Positions 5,804 through 5,851 of a DNA stretch of 5,851 nucleotides are shown here, one piece after another. The DNA comes from an uncultured Phascolarctobacterium sp. Lineage in GTDB: Bacteria; Bacillota; Negativicutes; Acidaminococcales; Acidaminococcaceae. Under the pieces are notes generated by a model. The model was not told the DNA's origin and ran no database searches. It saw only the letters and a list, made by a program, of their open reading frames with translations. Within the stretch, counting starts at the first letter, position 1, and the number at the start of each line of letters is the position of its first letter. Both the position numbers and the translations under genes were made by a program. Where the stretch lies: the NCBI GenBank assembly GCA_949287345.1, contig CASEGD010000082.1, positions 1-5,851 on the forward strand. Direction: 5' to 3'.

Positions 5804-5851
5804 ATGAAAAAAATTTTAGTAATCTCGCTCATGTTACTATCAATAGCAAGT
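5804..5851 (+). CDS. Start of an unidentified gene, probable exported protein (5' end only)
   Basis: Sixteen codons are visible, MKKILVISLMLLSIAS, then the window ends. Two lysines followed by an uninterrupted hydrophobic stretch of about a dozen residues are the n- and h-regions of a signal peptide, so the product is probably secreted, a lipoprotein, or membrane-anchored. No cleavage site or lipobox cysteine is reached, so these cannot be separated. A consensus promoter and strong ribosome site precede it, so the start is reliable. It is divergent from the CoiA-like gene and shares its AT-rich composition. The function cannot be named from this fragment. Confidence 0.75.
   Translation, partial: MKKILVISLMLLSIAS

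Overview
The window carries the first five genes of a type III-A (Csm) CRISPR effector operon, all on the minus strand. Reading from about 4620 down to 1 they are cas10/csm1, csm2, csm3, csm4 and the first 14 codons of csm5. An AT-rich flank (about 4621-5851) holds a separate minus-strand gene for a CoiA-like nuclease-family protein and, divergent from it, the first 16 codons of a plus-strand gene that starts like a secreted protein. No CRISPR repeats, cas1/cas2, cas6, CARF effector (csm6/can/card type), rRNA or tRNA lies inside the window; the rest of the locus must be beyond position 1 or elsewhere.

Host: strong AGGAGG-type ribosome sites, sigma70/sigmaA-like promoters and Csm proteins of Firmicutes type suggest a Firmicute. 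The mixed-GC coding of the csm genes would suit a Negativicute, but that guess is weak and comes from style rather than a marker gene. Base composition changes abruptly at the cas10 start: sampled 60-base lines inside the csm genes run about 47-70% G+C, while a sampled line in the CoiA-like gene is about 23%. The two sides probably have different histories.

Layout: every csm junction overlaps (TGATG cas10/csm2, TAATG csm2/csm3, ATGA csm3/csm4, ATGA csm4/csm5), so the operon is one translationally coupled unit. Cas10 is the large subunit (HD DNase plus Palm/cyclase domains), Csm2 the small helical subunit, Csm3 the backbone and target-RNA nuclease, Csm4 the crRNA 5'-handle cap next to Cas10, and Csm5 the 3' end cap. 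Together they form the Csm interference complex.

The most interesting observation is that two catalytic centres deviate from consensus while the scaffold is intact. The Cas10 cyclase motif reads GGDN instead of GGDD, and the Csm3 position matching the catalytic Asp (D33 in S. thermophilus, D32 in S. epidermidis) is Glu37. The Cas10 HD site (H14-D15) is intact. This could be a Csm complex with altered or lost cyclic oligoadenylate signalling and altered target-RNA cleavage that relies mainly on its HD nuclease. The second point of interest is the CoiA-like protein, a zinc-binding, PD-(D/E)XK-like protein directly upstream of the csm operon on the same strand but behind its own promoter and probable terminator.
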